Shown here: piece by piece, positions 6,065-8,191 of the stretch
Numbering within the stretch: the stretch's first letter is position 1
How the letters are laid out: the number at the start of each line of letters is the position of its first letter
DNA from: Candidatus Bathyarchaeota archaeon
GTDB taxonomy: Archaea > Thermoproteota > Bathyarchaeia > TCS64
NCBI GenBank assembly: GCA_026014515.1
Contig: JAOZIG010000060.1
Coordinates: 1-8,191, forward strand
Length of the DNA stretch: 8,191 nucleotides
Reading direction: 5' to 3'
Made by a program: the position numbers and the translations under genes
The notes under the pieces: model-generated
The model's database searches: none
What the model was told of the DNA's origin: nothing
The model's input: only the letters and a program-made list of their open reading frames with translations

Positions 6065-6087
6065 ATATTCAGGAATTTCCTGAATAT
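6065..6087. promoter_or_regulatory. Perfect 11-base-arm palindrome, candidate operator
   Basis: ATATTCAGGAA and TTCCTGAATAT are exact reverse complements around a single central T. The site touches the 5' end of the regulator gene and lies about 87 bases before the dehydrogenase ATG. The size and symmetry suit a dimeric winged-helix protein, so autoregulation by the neighbouring regulator is inferred. Confidence 0.6.
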
Positions 6088-6096
6088 TAATATTGC

Positions 6097-6117
6097 TGAT
6101 CAGAAAAAAACTGATCA
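6097..6117. promoter_or_regulatory. Second inverted repeat, TGATCAG-A7-CTGATCA
   Basis: Two perfect 7-base arms surround seven A residues; each half contains TGATCA, so CTGATCA also reads as a direct repeat. It starts 10 bases after the first palindrome, about one helical turn, and just before a TATA-like GCTTTAACG (6118-6126). It may be an operator for the dehydrogenase promoter. Confidence 0.5.
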
Positions 6118-6161
6118 TGCTTTAACGGAAAACAATATACCCAAACAAGCAATAAAATACC

Positions 6162-6167
6162 AAGGAG
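6162..6167 (+). promoter_or_regulatory. Strong Shine-Dalgarno site of the dehydrogenase gene
   Basis: AAGGAG lies six bases before ATG at 6174. It is the only strong ribosome-binding site in the window and fixes the start. It also shows this mRNA has a leader, unlike the leaderless-looking TrmB-type gene. Confidence 0.75.
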
Positions 6168-6173
6168 ATCAAC

Positions 6174-7154
6174 ATGCCAAAGCCCAAAGTCCTCGTAACA
6201 AGAAAATTCTTTGACGAAGCCATCAACTTGATAAAAACAGTTGCAGATGTAGAGATTTATCCAAGTGAAGAAGATCCAATACCAAGAGACATACTTCTCG
6301 ACAAAGTCCACGACATTGATGGACTACTCCCAATGCTCACCGACAGAGTAGATCAAACTCTTTTAGATAGGGGTAAAAACCTCAAAGTTGTGAGCAATTA
6401 CGCAGTAGGATACAACAACATTGACGTCCCTGAGGCTACAAAGCACGGCGTCATGGTGACAAACACACCTGATGTCCTAACAGACACCACAGCCGACTGC
6501 GCATTCATGTTATTGATGGCAATAAGCCGAAGATTGGTCGAGGTTGACAAGTTTGTACGTGAAGGCAAATGGATCAAAGCTTGGGGACCCAAGATGCTTC
6601 TTGGTTCCGATATTACTGGGAAAACTTTGGGAATAATTGGACTAGGTAGAATAGGTAAAGCAATGGTTCCAAGAGCAAAGGGATTCAACATGAAGATACT
6701 TTACCATAACAGGACCCCTGACCCAGAGGCAATAAACCTAGGCGTAGAATATAGGTCAATGGATGAGATACTGGCTGAAAGCGACTATGTTAGCCTCCAC
6801 GTGCCATTAAACAACAAAACAAAGCATCTCATAGGCGAAACAGAGCTAAAAAAGATGAAGAATACTGCCTATCTTATCAACACAGCCCGAGGTCCAGTCG
6901 TAGACGAAATGGCATTGACCAAAGCACTTAGGGAAAAATGGATTGCAGGAGCAGGATTGGATGTTCTTTACGAGGAACCTACTAACCCAAATAACCCAAT
7001 ATTGGAGTTAGACAATGTCATAGTAGCACCACATATAGGCAGCGCAACAATAGAAACCCGTTTAGCCATGGCTATGAAAGCAGCCACAAACCTCACAGCA
7101 GCCTTGAAAGGTGAAAGTCCACCAGACCTGTTGAATCCAGAGGTTTTGAAGTAA
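6174..7154 (+). CDS. gyaR: Glyoxylate/hydroxypyruvate reductase (D-2-hydroxyacid dehydrogenase)
   Basis: A 326-residue cytosolic member of the D-2-hydroxyacid dehydrogenase family, full length. It most resembles archaeal glyoxylate reductase / D-glycerate dehydrogenase, which interconverts glyoxylate with glycolate or hydroxypyruvate with D-glycerate. Seen: NYAVGYNNIDV (75-85) in the substrate-binding part; the Rossmann motif GLGRIG (156-161); the catalytic trio R239 in NTARG, E268 in LYEEPT and H287 in APHIGSAT. After the second Rossmann strand the sequence is YHNRTPDP (177-184) with R180 where NAD-specific enzymes have Asp or Glu, so NADP(H) preference is inferred. Phosphoglycerate dehydrogenase (SerA) is less likely because no C-terminal ACT domain is present. 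It is divergent from the winged-helix regulator and shares with it a spacer with two palindromes, so control by that regulator is plausible. Exact substrate is uncertain. Confidence 0.92.
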   Translation: MPKPKVLVTRKFFDEAINLIKTVADVEIYPSEEDPIPRDILLDKVHDIDGLLPMLTDRVDQTLLDRGKNLKVVSNYAVGYNNIDVPEATKHGVMVTNTPDVLTDTTADCAFMLLMAISRRLVEVDKFVREGKWIKAWGPKMLLGSDITGKTLGIIGLGRIGKAMVPRAKGFNMKILYHNRTPDPEAINLGVEYRSMDEILAESDYVSLHVPLNNKTKHLIGETELKKMKNTAYLINTARGPVVDEMALTKALREKWIAGAGLDVLYEEPTNPNNPILELDNVIVAPHIGSATIETRLAMAMKAATNLTAALKGESPPDLLNPEVLK

Positions 7155-7159
7155 AACCC

Positions 7160-7177
7160 GTTTTTCAACACATTTTC
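7160..7177 (+). terminator. T-rich terminator of the dehydrogenase gene
   Basis: TTTTT (7160-7165) and TTTT (7173-7176) follow the stop codon within 22 bases, and a further T5 tract lies at 7222-7226 after the ATATGCTGTA motif. Confidence 0.45.
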
Positions 7178-7227
7178 TCATCAAATACCTCTAGGGTAAA
7201 CTAACACAAAATATGCTGTAATTTTTA
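7171..7227 (+). repeat. Downstream repeat element, copy C
   Basis: CATTTTCTCA, then CTCTAGGGTAAA and ACAAAATATGCTGTAATTTTT. It shares CATTTTCTCA, CTAGGGTAAA and AAAATATGCTGTAA in order with copy B at 3623-3679. It begins 16 bases after the dehydrogenase stop, in the convergent spacer before the threonine dehydrogenase gene. Confidence 0.6.
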
Positions 7228-7300
7228 GACCATTTTGGTTCAGCGAAAATTTATACGTGTTTTTCGTCAAAGCTCTTGAAAACCCTCTAAAATGGGGTTA

Positions 7301-7322
7301 TTGTCTCAGAATACTGAGACAA
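7301..7322. repeat. Hairpin element TTGTCTCAG / CTGAGACAA, second copy
   Basis: Perfect 9-base arms around the loop AATA, five bases beyond the stop codon of the minus-strand threonine dehydrogenase gene. The similarity with 3523-3546 includes a preceding GTTAT, but the loop differs (AATA against TATG), so the arms are kept while the loop has drifted. Confidence 0.6.
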
Positions 7323-7327
7323 AGTGC

Positions 7328-8191
7328 TTAAAATTCACCTCTTTTGTGACGCTCACCAAGAACCTTGAGCATATCAGCCACCATGGCCTTCAAATCATAG
7401 TCTCTTGACCAGCCCCACTCGCTACGAGCAGCGCTGTCATCAATGGATTTTGGCCATGAATCAGCGATTTTTTGCCTGAAATCGGGCTCATATGTGATGG
7501 TAAACTCAGGCATATGCGTCTTTATCTCGGCTGCTAATTCAGCTGGATCAAAACTAATTGCCCCTAGGTTAAAGTCGGTATGGTGTTTCAGGTTCTCAAT
7601 GGGCGCCTCCATAAGCTGTTTGAAAGCCTTCAGACAGTCCGGCATATAGATCATGGGTAATTTCGAGTCCGGCTTAAGGAAACAAGTGTATTTTTGATGC
7701 TTTATCGCCTCATAAAATATCTCGACAGCATAGTCTGTAGTGCCTCCTCCTGGTGGCGCTACGTTGCTAATGACTCCTGGCAGTCGTGCTCCACGTACAT
7801 CTACGCCCCATTTCTCAAAATAGTAATTACCCAGTAGCTCCCCCACTACTTTTGTTACACCATACATTGTACGTGGTTTGAGCACAGTATCCTGCGGAGT
7901 GTTCACTCTAGGCGTCTCTGGCCCAAATGCAGCGATGCTGCTTGGATGGAATATCTTTGATACTCTCCCCTCTTTTGCCACCGTTAAGAGGTTACAGAAG
8001 CCATGGATATTGATGTCCCAAGCTAAATCAGGCCTTTTTTCTCCTGTAGCGCTTAGAATTGCAGCCAGATGATATACGGTATCTATATCATATTCATTGA
8101 TTAATTGTCTCATTCTATCCTGATCAAGTACGTCTAGTTGCTCATATGCCCCTCTGAAATCATCGGTAGGCTCTTTGATATCCGTGGTAAC
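7328..8191 (-). CDS. tdh: L-threonine 3-dehydrogenase, epimerase-like (extended SDR) type, N terminus cut
   Basis: The frame runs to the window edge, so at least 287 residues are visible and only the first 30 or so, with the glycine-rich Rossmann motif, are missing. The ATG at 8113 is internal: upstream codons continue as TTDIKEPTDDFRGAYEQLDV, the normal family sequence after the second strand. Seen: DTVYHLAAILSATGEK, HPSSIAAFGPETP with the active-site serine, the catalytic YGVTK (Y110 and K114 of the fragment), and LPGVISNVAPPGGGTTDYAVEIFYEA, typical of short-chain-type threonine dehydrogenases such as those of Thermoplasma. The enzyme oxidises L-threonine to 2-amino-3-oxobutyrate with NAD, which is then cleaved to glycine and acetyl-CoA. 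A UDP-hexose epimerase is the alternative, but the GGGTTDYAVEIF stretch favours threonine dehydrogenase. It converges on the dehydrogenase at 6174. Confidence 0.88.
   Translation of the reverse strand, partial: VTTDIKEPTDDFRGAYEQLDVLDQDRMRQLINEYDIDTVYHLAAILSATGEKRPDLAWDINIHGFCNLLTVAKEGRVSKIFHPSSIAAFGPETPRVNTPQDTVLKPRTMYGVTKVVGELLGNYYFEKWGVDVRGARLPGVISNVAPPGGGTTDYAVEIFYEAIKHQKYTCFLKPDSKLPMIYMPDCLKAFKQLMEAPIENLKHHTDFNLGAISFDPAELAAEIKTHMPEFTITYEPDFRQKIADSWPKSIDDSAARSEWGWSRDYDLKAMVADMLKVLGERHKRGEF

Overview
The window reads as chromosomal DNA of an archaeon. The evidence is a TrmB-family regulator, TATA-type promoter boxes placed about 25-35 bases before predicted transcript starts, genes with little or no Shine-Dalgarno signal (only the hydroxyacid dehydrogenase has a strong one), and oligo-T tracts after stop codons in place of bacterial-style terminators. 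An Asgard/Thorarchaeota-like source is possible, but this is only an impression from protein style. No RNA gene, mobile element or CRISPR array was found.

Layout: (1) 1-475, minus: N-terminal part of a probable two-domain GNAT acetyltransferase, cut by the window edge. (2) 476-813: divergent promoter region. (3) 814-2499, plus: ilvD, dihydroxy-acid dehydratase. (4) 2710-3504, plus: TrmB-type regulator. (5) 3505-3692: convergent spacer rich in repeats. (6) 3693-4949, minus: M16 zinc peptidase. (7) 4950-5278: promoter of the M16 gene and 3' region of the next gene. (8) 5279-6058, minus: a protein with two probable winged-helix domains whose reading frame has no normal start codon. (9) 6065-6173: divergent control region with two perfect inverted repeats. 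(10) 6174-7154, plus: glyoxylate/hydroxypyruvate reductase-type dehydrogenase. (11) 7155-7327: convergent spacer. (12) 7328-8191, minus: most of an epimerase-type L-threonine 3-dehydrogenase, cut by the window edge.

The enzymes touch amino- and 2-oxo-acid metabolism: branched-chain amino acid synthesis, glyoxylate or hydroxypyruvate reduction, and threonine breakdown towards glycine. They do not form one operon; each gene appears to have its own promoter and terminator.

The most interesting content is between the genes. A TGGATA-N7-TATCCA inverted repeat lies at the predicted transcript start of ilvD and of the M16 gene, with a half copy before the acetyltransferase gene. An ATATGCTTGT/T-rich motif follows five of the six genes whose 3' flank is visible, always in the sense direction. 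Both convergent spacers carry the same TTGTCTCAG hairpin with different loops. The winged-helix regulator begins ATG-TAG followed by 259 open codons, next to two strong palindromes that could be its own operators. These are pattern observations made by eye; none has been tested against the rest of the genome.
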